Of a DNA stretch of 64,000 bases, positions 6,339 through 15,678 are shown piece after piece. Each line of letters starts with the position of its first letter. The stretch's first letter is position 1. The translations under genes were made by a program, and so were the position numbers. This stretch comes from CAVVEC01 sp963770485 (GTDB taxonomy: Bacteria; Acidobacteriota; Terriglobia; Terriglobales; Acidobacteriaceae): positions 186,001 through 250,000 of the forward strand of contig CAVYPX010000017.1 in the NCBI GenBank assembly GCA_963770485.1. Reading direction: 5' to 3'. The notes below the pieces were generated by a model. The model had not been told where the DNA came from, searched no databases, and was given only the letters and a program-made list of their open reading frames with translations.

Positions 6339-9092
6339 CTATGCCTCTACCGACCTTACATTTCTCAACTCGTTCCACATGGTGACCACTCGCGTTCTCA
6401 CTTCCGCCGTAAGTTTTTCGTACGCCGCTTCCGATGCTTCGCCCTCTGGCGGCGGAACTATCGGATCACCGAATTCAATCTGCAAGCGCGCGAACTTCTG
6501 GAAGGGCCTTCCGCGCGGCCACGCTTCATGAAAACCCTCAATCGCCACGGGCACAATCGGCGCCTGTGTGTGCATCGAAAGGATTGCTGCCCCTTTCTTG
6601 AACATCTTCGGCGGGCCGTCGATCGAGCGCTCGCCTTCCGGATAGAGAATCAGAACTCGCCCGTGCTGCAGGCCGAGCGCTCCGGCTCGCATGGCCGGAA
6701 TCAGATTTGCATCCGGATCCACGACTACAACTCGCAACCACTGTGCCAGCGTGCGCATGAAACCTGCGCCAAAAATGTCGCTGGTTCCCACCGAGAAAGT
6801 ATTGCGAAACACTGGCCAGGGCAAGAGGCTTCCCAGAATAACCGGATCGAGAAAACTCTGGTGATTGGAAGAAAGAATGAATGGCCCGCGCGAAGGGAGC
6901 TTCTCCAAACCCAGCACGCGCAACTGGAAACGGTCCAGTGCGATGATCTGGATCAACCTGCTCACCCCGTACCAGAATGCTTCCGCGACAGGCCGCGGCC
7001 GGACCACCTCCAAAAGCTCCGGATCGCTGGACTCCGCTTGCAGCACGGCTTTCCAGCCCGCGAAATGCGGGCGCGAAGCAGCGGCGCTTCCCCCTGCTGC
7101 GCTCTCCAGCACAGCACCCGCCAGGTCCCGCACGGTGTAGATTTCAGCCAGGCGTGATTCATTCACATCACCTCCAAGTTCTTCCTCAAGGGCGGCGAGC
7201 AGTTCCACTCGCTGCATCGAATCCAGGCCGAGGTCGAGTTCGAGGTTATTCGCAGGACGGATCGACTGAAGCCTCGTCCTCGCCATTCCTCGAATGATCT
7301 TCAATGCACGCTGCACATCCGCCTGCTCCAGCCAGGCTGCATCTTCCGCGCTGAGCGGCTGCTCTGCGGCAAGATCTGCCTCCCCGGAACCCTTCGCCTG
7401 GTTCGCCCGAACCCGCTTCTCAATTTCGAAACGCTTGATCTTGCGCGTAGTGGTGCGCGGCAAGTCTTCCTGCCAGATTTCGTAACTGCCAACACGTTTC
7501 GTGGAAGGCAATTGCACCGAGAGACCTTCGATGTCGTAGCGAAGTACTTCTTTGACATTGACGATTTTTCGCTGTTTGAGCGCCTCGAAATTCGGAACGA
7601 TCACCGCGTGCAGCCGGTCCGACGCGGGATCGCCCGGCCTCCCCTCAATTCCCACGACGGCAATTTCCTTAATGGAAGGAGACTTCAGGTAGTGGGCCTC
7701 GATTTCTTCTGGATAAATATTCTTTCCATTACTGAGGACGATGATCTCTTTCTTGCGTCCGGTGATAAAGAGATTCCCACCCGCGTCGAAATAGCCAAGA
7801 TCTCCGGTGTAGAGCCAGCCGTCTTGCAGCACCGCGGCGGTGGCGTCCGGCCGGTTCCAGTAGCCTTTCATCACAATGGCCCCGCGAATGGCGATTTCAC
7901 CGACCCGGCAGCCGCCATCTTCCGACGGTTGCGGATCAACAATTCTTGCCCCGACGCCCTTGAGCGGCTTGCCTACCGAACCGATCACGTTGTCATCGGG
8001 CGACGTGGCGCAAGCGGCGGCGCTGGTTTCGGTGAGCCCGTAGGCCTGAAGCACATCAATTCCCAGTGCATAAAAATCGCTTCCGACTTGCGGATCGAAG
8101 CGGGACCCCCCGGTCACCAGGTAGCGCATCCTTTCGCCGAAAATCTTGTGGATCCTCGGGAAGAAAATCCTGCTCGGATTCCAGCCAAACCGACGGCAGA
8201 AGCGCACAATTGCCGTCATCGCGCGAAAAGCCCAGATGGCCGGCTTCCCGCGCTGCTCTACCTCTTTGAAGATGCGGTCATGGATCAAATAGAAAAACTG
8301 CGGCACCACCGCGAACGCGGTGATCTTGCGCCCCTCCAGCGCCCGCAGCAGATCGGTGGTGTTCAAAGTTTCCAAATAAACGACGCGCGAGCCCTTCACC
8401 AGCGGCAACAGCAGATTGGCCATCTGCGATAGCACGTGGAAAAGCGGCAGCACGCCAAGCACTGCGTCTTCGGGGCCAATGTCGGCCCAGCCAAATACAG
8501 CTTCGACCTCACCCATCACGTTGGAGTGACTCAGCATCACACCTTTGGGATCAGCCGTCGTGCCCGACGTATAAAGAAGAGAAGCGAGGCTATCGGAAGA
8601 AACGGGCACTGCCGCGAACGTGCCGGGCCCGCCCGCAAAGATGCTGTCAAGATCGGCAATCTGTGTGCCGCGGGCAGCCCTGCCCGCCTCCGCCGAGTCG
8701 AGCAGCACAATGCCGGTCGCTGACTTACCGATCGCTTCCGAGGCTATCGCCAAGTGCTTAACATCACAGAACAGCAACGAGCTGCCACTGTCCTTAAGCA
8801 GCTTCGCAACTTGATCAGCATGGAAGGCCGTGTCCAGCGGAACCGCAGCGCAACCTGCGGCAATGATCCCGAGGTAAGCGGCCACCCAGCGCGGGTGATT
8901 GTCCGCCAGGATCGCTATCCGCGCACCCGGCCGGAATCTGTTGTCCGTCAGCCAGCGGCCAATCGACTCCGCCATGCGCCGCAATCCTGCATAGGTATAG
9001 CTTTCAATCCGGTCGGGCCGCAGAATCTCCAGTGCGACATTGTCGGGCCAGCGGTTAGCGCACTCGCAGAAACGGTCGTAGAAAGTAGACAT
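6339..9092 (-). CDS. Fused acyl-ACP/CoA synthetase - acyl carrier - 1-acylglycerophosphate acyltransferase (Aas-like)
   Basis: A 917-aa three-module protein. Residues ~1-560 form an AMP-binding ligase with YTSGTTADPKG, the LYTGDLGYF segment and a GRKKEIIVLSNGKNIYPEE hinge. Residues ~590-670 resemble an acyl carrier domain with a phosphopantetheine serine in LGLDSMQRVEL. Residues ~700-917 are a PlsC acyltransferase with the HxxxxD motif in NHQSFLD and the EGxR motif in LYPEGERS. The expected activity is fatty-acid activation and direct transfer to lysophospholipid (recycling of membrane lipid, as in Aas) or synthesis of phosphatidate. The ATG at 9092 was preferred over an upstream in-frame start at 9134 because ligase homology (STFYDRFCECANRWPDN) begins there. 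The internal carrier is an unusual addition compared with E. coli Aas. Confidence 0.88.
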   Translation of the reverse strand: MSTFYDRFCECANRWPDNVALEILRPDRIESYTYAGLRRMAESIGRWLTDNRFRPGARIAILADNHPRWVAAYLGIIAAGCAAVPLDTAFHADQVAKLLKDSGSSLLFCDVKHLAIASEAIGKSATGIVLLDSAEAGRAARGTQIADLDSIFAGGPGTFAAVPVSSDSLASLLYTSGTTADPKGVMLSHSNVMGEVEAVFGWADIGPEDAVLGVLPLFHVLSQMANLLLPLVKGSRVVYLETLNTTDLLRALEGRKITAFAVVPQFFYLIHDRIFKEVEQRGKPAIWAFRAMTAIVRFCRRFGWNPSRIFFPRIHKIFGERMRYLVTGGSRFDPQVGSDFYALGIDVLQAYGLTETSAAACATSPDDNVIGSVGKPLKGVGARIVDPQPSEDGGCRVGEIAIRGAIVMKGYWNRPDATAAVLQDGWLYTGDLGYFDAGGNLFITGRKKEIIVLSNGKNIYPEEIEAHYLKSPSIKEIAVVGIEGRPGDPASDRLHAVIVPNFEALKQRKIVNVKEVLRYDIEGLSVQLPSTKRVGSYEIWQEDLPRTTTRKIKRFEIEKRVRANQAKGSGEADLAAEQPLSAEDAAWLEQADVQRALKIIRGMARTRLQSIRPANNLELDLGLDSMQRVELLAALEEELGGDVNESRLAEIYTVRDLAGAVLESAAGGSAAASRPHFAGWKAVLQAESSDPELLEVVRPRPVAEAFWYGVSRLIQIIALDRFQLRVLGLEKLPSRGPFILSSNHQSFLDPVILGSLLPWPVFRNTFSVGTSDIFGAGFMRTLAQWLRVVVVDPDANLIPAMRAGALGLQHGRVLILYPEGERSIDGPPKMFKKGAAILSMHTQAPIVPVAIEGFHEAWPRGRPFQKFARLQIEFGDPIVPPPEGEASEAAYEKLTAEVRTRVVTMWNELRNVRSVEA

Positions 9093-9122
9093 GAGTCGGA
9101 ACGGGAAAATATACCTGAAAAT

Positions 9123-9227
9123 AGCAGTTAGCACTTGGCGCCGGGCATTTGGCTGCTCGAGATTCTTGCCCGGATCCTGGCTGAGCCCGATCTTCGCTTA
9201 ACTGCTAAGTGCCAAGTGCTAACGGCT
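9123..9227. repeat. Inverted repeat flanking the gap upstream of secA
   Basis: The arms 9123-9139 (AGCAGTTAGCACTTGGC) and 9211-9227 (GCCAAGTGCTAACGGCT) are imperfect inverted repeats separated by 71 bp. They lie between the divergent Aas-like gene and secA. They could be a dispersed repeat; I see no T-run that would make it a terminator. Confidence 0.6.
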
Positions 9228-9339
9228 GGGCCTTTCCCGGCCTCCGCGACCGACCTTCTGCACCTGCATCTAATATGCTAGGCTTCTAATAAGATATTAG
9301 GGCCGGTACCTCGCCGTTTGCCCGCCAAGGAACCTCGAT

Positions 9340-12330
9340 TTGATTAATGCTCTGGTAGCCAAGGTCTTCGGGACCAAAAACGAACGCGAACTCAAGCGTC
9401 TGAGGCCTCAGGTTGAGGCTATTAACGCGCTCGAGCCCGCTATGCAGAAGCTCAGCGATGAGGAACTGCGCGCCAAGACGGAAGAATTCCGCCAGCGCAT
9501 GCAGGAACGCTTGACTCAAATTCCCGACGAGCCGGCCGCCGATCCCGAGCGGCTGAAGGAAATTGACGAAGAGCGCAGGAAGCTCAGCAACGAAGCCCTC
9601 GACGAGATTCTGGTCGAGGCATTCGCCGTAGTCCGCGAAGCCGGCCGCCGCGTGCTCAACATGCGGCATTTTGATGTGCAACTGATCGGCGGCATGGTTC
9701 TGCACCAGGGCAAGATCGCCGAAATGAAGACCGGCGAAGGCAAAACTCTGGTTGCGACCTTGCCGGTTTATCTCAACGCGCTCAGCGGACGCGGCGTGCA
9801 TGTGGTCACGGTTAACGATTACCTGGCCAAGCGCGACTCGGAATGGATGGGCAAGCTATACCGCTTTCTTGGTCTCACCGTCGGCGTCATCGTCCACGAC
9901 CTCGATGACCAGCAGCGCCGCGAGGCCTACGCCTCTGACGTGACTTACGGCACGAACAACGAGTTCGGTTTTGACTATCTTCGCGACAACATGAAGTTTG
10001 ACCTGCGCGATTGCGTGCAGCGCGGGCACAACTACGCCATCGTGGATGAAGTGGACTCCATCCTGATTGACGAAGCTCGTACCCCGCTCATCATCTCCGG
10101 CGCCAGCGAAGAGTCCACCGACAAGTACGCCCGCGTCAATCGCATTATCCCCAAGCTGGAAAAGGGCGAGGAAATCGAAGGGGCGCCGGGCGAACCGGCG
10201 CAACTCACCGGCGACTACGTGGTGGACGAAAAGCATCGCAGCATCACGGTCACCGACGAGGGCTGGGAAAAGGTCGAAGCATTGCTAGGCATTGGCAACA
10301 TCGCCGATCCTGAAAACTGGGATCTCAAGCATCACGTGGAGACCGCCGTCAAGGCGCATGCTCTCTATCATCGCGACGTGGAATACGTGGTGAAAGAGGG
10401 AGAAGTCATCATCGTGGATGAATTCACTGGCCGCCTGATGCCGGGACGCCGCTGGTCGGACGGATTGCACCAGGCGGTCGAAGCCAAGGAAAACGTCAAG
10501 ATCGAGCGCGAGAACCAGACCCTGGCCACCATCACCTTCCAGAATTATTTCCGCATGCACAAGAAGCTGGCCGGCATGACCGGTACGGCGGAGACCGAAG
10601 CCTCGGAGTTCGACAAGATTTACAAACTGGAAGTGATGGTCATTCCGACCAACAAGCCCCTGCTTCGCCAAGAAAACCCTGACGTCGTTTACCGGACCGA
10701 GAAAGAAAAATACTTCGCCGCCGCCGACGAGATTCAGAGGCTGAATGTCACGGGCCAGCCGGTGCTCGTGGGTACGGTGTCGATTGAGAAATCAGAACGT
10801 CTTGCCGAACTACTGAAGAAGAAAGGCGTCAAGCGCGAGGTCTTGAATGCCAAACAGCACGAGCGCGAAGCCGAAATCGTCGCCCAGGCAGGCCGCAAGG
10901 GCATGGTGACCATCGCCACCAACATGGCCGGCCGCGGAACCGACATTCTTCTTGGGGGCAACCCCGAGTTCATGGCCAAGCAGGAGTGCGTGAAGAAGGG
11001 AATTGCGCAACCGCTGCGCGCCGCGCAAGGCAAGATTCTGGTGGATGTTGACCAAGCCAAGAGCACGGTCTGGTATTACGCCGGGAGTGAATACGTCGCG
11101 CCCACCGATCAGTGGACCGAGATCTTCAACCGCTACAAACAGCAAACCGATAAAGAACATGACGAGGTCGTCGCCGTCGGCGGCCTGCATATTTTCGGCA
11201 CCGAGCGTCACGAATCGCGGCGCATTGATAATCAACTTCGTGGCCGGGCCGGCCGTCAAGGCGATCCCGGTTCGTCCCGCTTTTACCTCTCGCTCGAAGA
11301 TGACCTCATGCGTATCTTCGCCAAGGAGTGGATCTCCACCCTTCTCCAGCGATTGGGCATGGAAGAGGGAGTTCCCATTGAATCGCGGCTGATTTCGCGC
11401 CGCATCGAGAAGTCGCAAGAAGCCGTCGAAGCACAAAACTTCGAAGCCCGCAAACACTTGCTCGAGTACGACGACGTAATGAACAAGCAGCGCGAGGCGG
11501 TGTACGGCCTGCGTCATCAACTGCTGGCAGGCCTGGATCAGAAAGAACTGATCCTCGAAGACTACGTCTCCGGGATCCTGAGCGACTTGATGGACCAGTT
11601 CTGCGCCGTCAAAGTTCATGCTGCGGATTGGGATCTCAAGGGCCTGAAGGATTCCGTGTTCACTCGTTTTGGCGTGGACATTCTGGCGGAGGGAATCAAG
11701 CCTGAGATCTTGAACCGCCAGGAACTGGGCGACGCCATCTTTGACAAGCTCAAGGCTCGCTACGACGCCAAGGAAAAACTCATCGGCCCCGATGCCATGC
11801 GCTACCACGAGCGCATGATCATGCTCAGCGTGCTCGATGCTCAGTGGAAAGACCATCTGCGTGACATGGACCACCTGAAAGAAGGGATCGGCCTTCGCGG
11901 CTACGGCCAGCACGATCCCCTGGTCGAATACAAGCGCGAGTCCTTCGACATGTTCGAAGCCATGATGCAGCGCTCTCAGGAAGAGACGGTGCGCTATCTC
12001 TATCTGATGCAGGTTTTGGAACGGCCGGCCGAAGTGGGCGTCGCACCCGGACGCTCCGCCGAGGGGCCCGAAGGCGGCGTGTCTGTGTTGAGAACGGGCG
12101 GCGATGGAGACGGCCGGCGGCCTCGTCCTGTGGCCACCTCGGTAGACGAAATCGAGGAAGCCTTTCAGCGCAGGAAGCGCCGCGAACTGGAGCAGGCCCG
12201 CATGGCCGGATCCGGAGACCTGCAGTCGGTGCAACAAGTGGTGCGTGGCACCGCCAAAATCGGCCGCAACGACCCTTGTCCTTGCGGCTCGGGCAAGAAG
12301 TATAAGAAATGCTGTGGCGCGGGGGCGTAG
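9340..12330 (+). CDS. secA: Preprotein translocase ATPase SecA
   Basis: A 996-aa ATPase that drives secretion through SecYEG. Visible marks are the N-terminal INALVAKVFGTKNERELKRL, Walker A MKTGEGKT at about residue 129, the DEAD-box region VDEVDSILIDEARTPLIISG, the preprotein-binding region, helicase motif NMAGRGTDILLGGNPEFMA, RGRAGRQGDPGSSRFYLSLE, and the C-terminal zinc-binding tail GRNDPCPCGSGKKYKKCCG. It is about 95 residues longer than E. coli SecA, with insertions around residues 290-330 and 560-600. The start is TTG at 9340, since family homology begins exactly there and an AAGGA lies about 10 bases upstream. It is essential for exporting the many signal-peptide proteins encoded in the right half of this window. 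Confidence 0.97.
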   Translation: MINALVAKVFGTKNERELKRLRPQVEAINALEPAMQKLSDEELRAKTEEFRQRMQERLTQIPDEPAADPERLKEIDEERRKLSNEALDEILVEAFAVVREAGRRVLNMRHFDVQLIGGMVLHQGKIAEMKTGEGKTLVATLPVYLNALSGRGVHVVTVNDYLAKRDSEWMGKLYRFLGLTVGVIVHDLDDQQRREAYASDVTYGTNNEFGFDYLRDNMKFDLRDCVQRGHNYAIVDEVDSILIDEARTPLIISGASEESTDKYARVNRIIPKLEKGEEIEGAPGEPAQLTGDYVVDEKHRSITVTDEGWEKVEALLGIGNIADPENWDLKHHVETAVKAHALYHRDVEYVVKEGEVIIVDEFTGRLMPGRRWSDGLHQAVEAKENVKIERENQTLATITFQNYFRMHKKLAGMTGTAETEASEFDKIYKLEVMVIPTNKPLLRQENPDVVYRTEKEKYFAAADEIQRLNVTGQPVLVGTVSIEKSERLAELLKKKGVKREVLNAKQHEREAEIVAQAGRKGMVTIATNMAGRGTDILLGGNPEFMAKQECVKKGIAQPLRAAQGKILVDVDQAKSTVWYYAGSEYVAPTDQWTEIFNRYKQQTDKEHDEVVAVGGLHIFGTERHESRRIDNQLRGRAGRQGDPGSSRFYLSLEDDLMRIFAKEWISTLLQRLGMEEGVPIESRLISRRIEKSQEAVEAQNFEARKHLLEYDDVMNKQREAVYGLRHQLLAGLDQKELILEDYVSGILSDLMDQFCAVKVHAADWDLKGLKDSVFTRFGVDILAEGIKPEILNRQELGDAIFDKLKARYDAKEKLIGPDAMRYHERMIMLSVLDAQWKDHLRDMDHLKEGIGLRGYGQHDPLVEYKRESFDMFEAMMQRSQEETVRYLYLMQVLERPAEVGVAPGRSAEGPEGGVSVLRTGGDGDGRRPRPVATSVDEIEEAFQRRKRRELEQARMAGSGDLQSVQQVVRGTAKIGRNDPCPCGSGKKYKKCCGAGA

Positions 12331-12355
12331 CGGGCAAATCCTAGCCCTGTCATCC

Positions 12356-12872
12356 TGAGAGCGCAGTAGCTGCTTCGCCTTGCGAAGCAGGATGACAGAG
12401 CGCCACTATTACCCATACCAAAATCTGTCATCCTGAGCGCAGCCTCTGTTTCGCAAAGCGAAACAGAGGCGGAGTCGAAGGATCCCTCCAGTGCCGGATC
12501 CCTTTGTTGCTCGTCAAGGCATTTTGCCTGTGAATTGGATTCGTCGAGACTGCCCGAAATCGCTACCGGCCGCCGACTCCAAGCGCAGTAGCTGCTTCGC
12601 CTTGCGAAGCAGGATGACAGAGCGCCACTATTACCCCTACCAAAATCTGTCATCCTGAGCGCAGCCTCTGGTTCGCGAAGCGAAACGGAGGCGGAGTCGA
12701 AGGATCCCCCCAATGCCGGATCCCTTTGTGGCTGCGTCAAGGCATTTTGCCTGTGAATTGGATTCGTCGAGGAATGCCTTGAATCGCTGGCACACGCCCC
12801 TGCCGAACAGGGATCCTTCGACTCCGCATGAACTTCGCTTTGCGAAGTTCATGCTGCGCTCAGGATGACAAT
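12356..12872. repeat. Dispersed-repeat block: 222-bp tandem duplication plus an inverted copy
   Basis: The 541-bp gap after secA has no gene. A unit starting near 12361 (GCGCAGTAGCTGCTTCGCC) recurs at 12583, and TGTCATCCTGAGCGCAG at 12426 recurs at 12648, both with a period of 222 bp. Each unit ends CGGAGTCGAAGGATCC and encloses a palindrome (for example CCTCTGTTTCGC...). A third, inverted copy of the module lies at 12806-12870, with a different internal palindrome (12829-12854). Confidence 0.85.
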
Positions 12873-14047
12873 TATCGAGAGGGTTTTTGTAACACGAACG
12901 CTTTCACCACGATGTTATTTGGCTGAACTCCCACCGGAATCATAGTCAGCAGCGAATACTCGCCGGGCTCAAATTTCTTCCGCGGAGTGCGCTTCTGGAT
13001 AACCGTGACATCGCCCGACCCCGAATTCAGCACCAGCAAATAGTTCTGGCTTTGTGAGAGCGCGAGCCCGTCGGGATGGCTACCCACGGGCAGGGTCGAG
13101 ATCATCTTTCCTATATCAATGTCGTAAACCGCCACCGTGTTCGATCCGAAGTTGCTCACATACAAACGGGAATTGTCTACAGTCACGAGTCCGCGCGCCG
13201 GATGAGTGCCGATCAAATAACTGCCGCCAACTTCGTTGGTCGTGGTCTCGATGATGGAAATGTTATCCGAATCGAAATTACTCACCATGAGCTCGCCACC
13301 ATCCGGCTTCAGCGCCAGGTGCACCGGAGTTTTGCCTACATCGAGCAAAGCGAGCAGCTTGTCGGTCTTCAAATCAATGGATGCAACCTGGGCCGATCCC
13401 ACGCAGGCTACGAAGGCTTTGCTATTGTCGGGAAGAATTGCGATGTCTTCTGGCTCCTGACATACAGGAATGGTGCTGCGCACTTTAAGCTGGGCCGCAT
13501 CGATCAGCGAAACCGTGTTGTCGCCCCGATTGCTGACCACGACGGTCGCGCCATCCGGAGAAACTCTGGCCAGCCCAGGCGAAGCTCCTACGCGGATGTT
13601 GCCCAGAACGATCCGTTTCTCCAGATCAATGACCGAAACATTCGCCGATCCTGAGTTGGCGACGTAGCCGCGCTTGCCGTCGGCAGAAACATCGATGAAG
13701 TAAGGCTTGCCATGCACGCCGATGGTCGCGACCACCGCATTCCGCTCGGCATCAATCACGCTGATATTGTTCGATCCGGTGTTGACGACGTAGACTTCAT
13801 TCTTCTTGCTATTGGCCGCGATGCCCGTGGGCTCGATTCCGACCGAGATGTTGCGCACGACCGTGAAGCCCTTCACTGGGTCGGCCGTGAGGTTGATCAC
13901 GCTCACCGTGTTGCTCTTGCCATTGGTGACGTAGGCAAACTCGCGATATAGAGGAAGGTAAGTGGTGATTTCCCGCCCGTGGAAGTACCACCAGCCAACG
14001 CCGCCGAGAATCGGCAGCACAACAATGATGAGGAGGAGCTTTCTCAA
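12872..14047 (-). CDS. YVTN-family beta-propeller protein, membrane-anchored
   Basis: A 391-aa protein with an N-terminal hydrophobic anchor (LLLIIVVLPILGGVGWWYF) and then seven or so repeats of about 42 residues of the YVTN/YNCE type, such as FAYVTNGKSNTVSVINL, EVYVVNTGSNNISVIDA, RGYVANSGSANVSVIDL and RLYVSNFGSNTVAVYDI. Such repeats fold as a beta-propeller and are usually surface-exposed or periplasmic; roles in binding or electron transfer have been suggested for relatives, but nothing here fixes the ligand. It lies 102 bp downstream of the DAHP synthase gene on the same strand, so it may share its transcript. Confidence 0.88.
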   Translation of the reverse strand: MRKLLLIIVVLPILGGVGWWYFHGREITTYLPLYREFAYVTNGKSNTVSVINLTADPVKGFTVVRNISVGIEPTGIAANSKKNEVYVVNTGSNNISVIDAERNAVVATIGVHGKPYFIDVSADGKRGYVANSGSANVSVIDLEKRIVLGNIRVGASPGLARVSPDGATVVVSNRGDNTVSLIDAAQLKVRSTIPVCQEPEDIAILPDNSKAFVACVGSAQVASIDLKTDKLLALLDVGKTPVHLALKPDGGELMVSNFDSDNISIIETTTNEVGGSYLIGTHPARGLVTVDNSRLYVSNFGSNTVAVYDIDIGKMISTLPVGSHPDGLALSQSQNYLLVLNSGSGDVTVIQKRTPRKKFEPGEYSLLTMIPVGVQPNNIVVKAFVLQKPSR

Positions 14048-14149
14048 GGTTGGTTCCGCGGAAGAAGCAAGATTATCAAAGCGGTGAGGACCAAAGTCGC
14101 TTTCTGCAAGTCGTGAGAGCTTCGAATTTGCCTTTTTGGCTTCGCGCTG

Positions 14150-15202
14150 TTAGCGCGCCACCGGTGCGGGCTTCCGAATCCCCGCCACCGTCCTCCCCAC
14201 CACCGCCGCGATCTGCCGTACCTGCGCCATCAGTTCGTCGAACTGATCGGGATAGAGCGACTGCATGCCATCGGACAGCGCTTTGTCCGGGTCGTGATGC
14301 ACTTCAACAATCAACCCATCCGCTCCCACGGCGACCGCCGCCCGCGACAGTGGCGTAACTTTATTCCGTTTCCCCGTCCCGTGGCTGGGATCAACAATGA
14401 TGGGCAGATGGCTGAGCCGCTGCACCGCGGGAATGATGCTCAGGTCCAGCGTGTTGCGCGTGTGGTCGGCAAAAGTGCGGACACCGCGCTCGCACAGGAT
14501 CACGTTGTAGTTGCCTTCGCTCATCACATACTCGGCCGCCATCAGGAGTTCTTCCAGCGTCGCCGACATGCCACGCTTGAGCAGCACCGGCTTCTTGGCC
14601 CGTCCTGCACGTTTCAGCAGCGAAAAATTCTGCATGTTGCGCGCGCCGATCTGAATCACATCGGCATACTCTTCGACCAGCTCCAGCGACTCGTTGTCGA
14701 TGGCTTCAGTCACAATCTTCATTCCAAACTGGTCGCGAATCTCGGCCATGATGCGCAGCCCATCTTCTTCCAGGCCCTGGAACGAATACGGAGAAGTGCG
14801 CGGTTTGTAGGCTCCGCCGCGAAAGAATTGCGCGCCCGCTCGAGAGACGCGCTCGGCCACGGCAAATGCCTGCTCGCGGCTTTCAATGGCGCAAGGCCCG
14901 GCCATGATCGCAAGCCCCGGACCGCCAATCGTGGCATCGTTTCCGGCAAAACGAATGACCGTGTTGTCTTCCTTGAAGTCACGGCTGACCAGCTTGTAAG
15001 GCTTGGTGACACGGATGACCTCCTGCACACCCGACATTTCTTCCAGCGTGCCCGGCTCGACCTCGCCCTTGTTGCCGGTGATGCCGATGGCCGTGCGCTC
15101 CGCGCCGGGGATGGAATGAGCACGGTAGCCGAGCGCCTCGATTTTCTGGCAGACAGCACGCACCTGCTCTTCTGTGGCGTGCGCCTGCATGACTACTAAC
15201 AT
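14150..15202 (-). CDS. aroF: 3-deoxy-7-phosphoheptulonate (DAHP) synthase
   Basis: A 350-aa enzyme for the first step of the shikimate pathway: phosphoenolpyruvate plus erythrose 4-phosphate gives DAHP. It has an N-terminal ferredoxin-like regulatory domain (residues ~1-70, MLVVMQAHATEEQVRAVC), as in the Thermotoga-type enzyme. The catalytic barrel shows IMAGPCAIESREQ, VIQIGARNMQNFSLLK, PVLLKRGMSATLEE, NVILCERGVRTF, PIIVDPSHGTGKR and EVHHDPDKALSDGMQSL. The ATG at 15202 is preceded by GAGGTGGGACC. Feedback inhibition by aromatic amino acids through the N-terminal domain is known for this type and is inferred here. Confidence 0.95.
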   Translation of the reverse strand: MLVVMQAHATEEQVRAVCQKIEALGYRAHSIPGAERTAIGITGNKGEVEPGTLEEMSGVQEVIRVTKPYKLVSRDFKEDNTVIRFAGNDATIGGPGLAIMAGPCAIESREQAFAVAERVSRAGAQFFRGGAYKPRTSPYSFQGLEEDGLRIMAEIRDQFGMKIVTEAIDNESLELVEEYADVIQIGARNMQNFSLLKRAGRAKKPVLLKRGMSATLEELLMAAEYVMSEGNYNVILCERGVRTFADHTRNTLDLSIIPAVQRLSHLPIIVDPSHGTGKRNKVTPLSRAAVAVGADGLIVEVHHDPDKALSDGMQSLYPDQFDELMAQVRQIAAVVGRTVAGIRKPAPVAR

Positions 15203-15402
15203 GGTCCCACCTCGAAAGGCTCAAGTTTATCTTGAAGTTCGGCCCCTCGCAAACCCGCGTGCAAGATCGAACCTGCGAAGATCGAAGAAGAGGCCTAGCA
15301 AGCTACCGCTCCACGCCGCTTTCATTGCCGAAACGCCCATCGATAAACCCGGAGATGACAAAAGAAACGTGGCCGCGCTCAGGAAGTCGGTCAACAAGCC
15401 CC

Positions 15403-15548
15403 TAGCAGGCTGCTGAAAAACTCGTGAATGCGTCTGCTGCCGTGGAAGAGCGGCGCTTCGGCGCCGCGTAAAGCGTGCAGAATCAATACGGGCTTCAGCC
15501 CCTGTGGGCGCCCCTTTTCGGCGAATGGACTTTTTCCGCAGCCTGCTA
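15403..15548. mobile_element. MITE-like element with terminal inverted repeats and TA flanks
   Basis: The 476-bp gap between aroF and acs contains a 142-bp element, 15405-15546. Its ends GCAGGCTGCTGAAAAACTC and GGACTTTTTCCGCAGCCTGC are imperfect inverted repeats, and TA stands on each side (15403-15404, 15547-15548), as expected for target duplication by IS630/Tc1-type transposition. There is no coding capacity; the internal part is GC-rich and hairpin-forming. The rest of the gap shows nothing clear. Confidence 0.7.
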
Positions 15549-15678
15549 TAACGTCTCGGTTGCAAACGCTCCTCATCGTCCAGATCACAGGTTCGCCAGT
15601 GCAGACATTCCCGCGTCAACCTTGTAAAATCTGCGATGCATCAGGTTCTCCGCAAGACTCTGACCACAGGAATCTCAA

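Noticed and set aside
9123..9227. Bidirectional terminator or promoter between the Aas-like gene and secA
   Set aside because: The inverted repeat has no T-run and no promoter boxes could be assigned with normal spacing.
10810..12237. Long minus-strand open frame inside secA
   Set aside because: It is a shadow of the GC-rich secA coding strand and has no recognisable domain.
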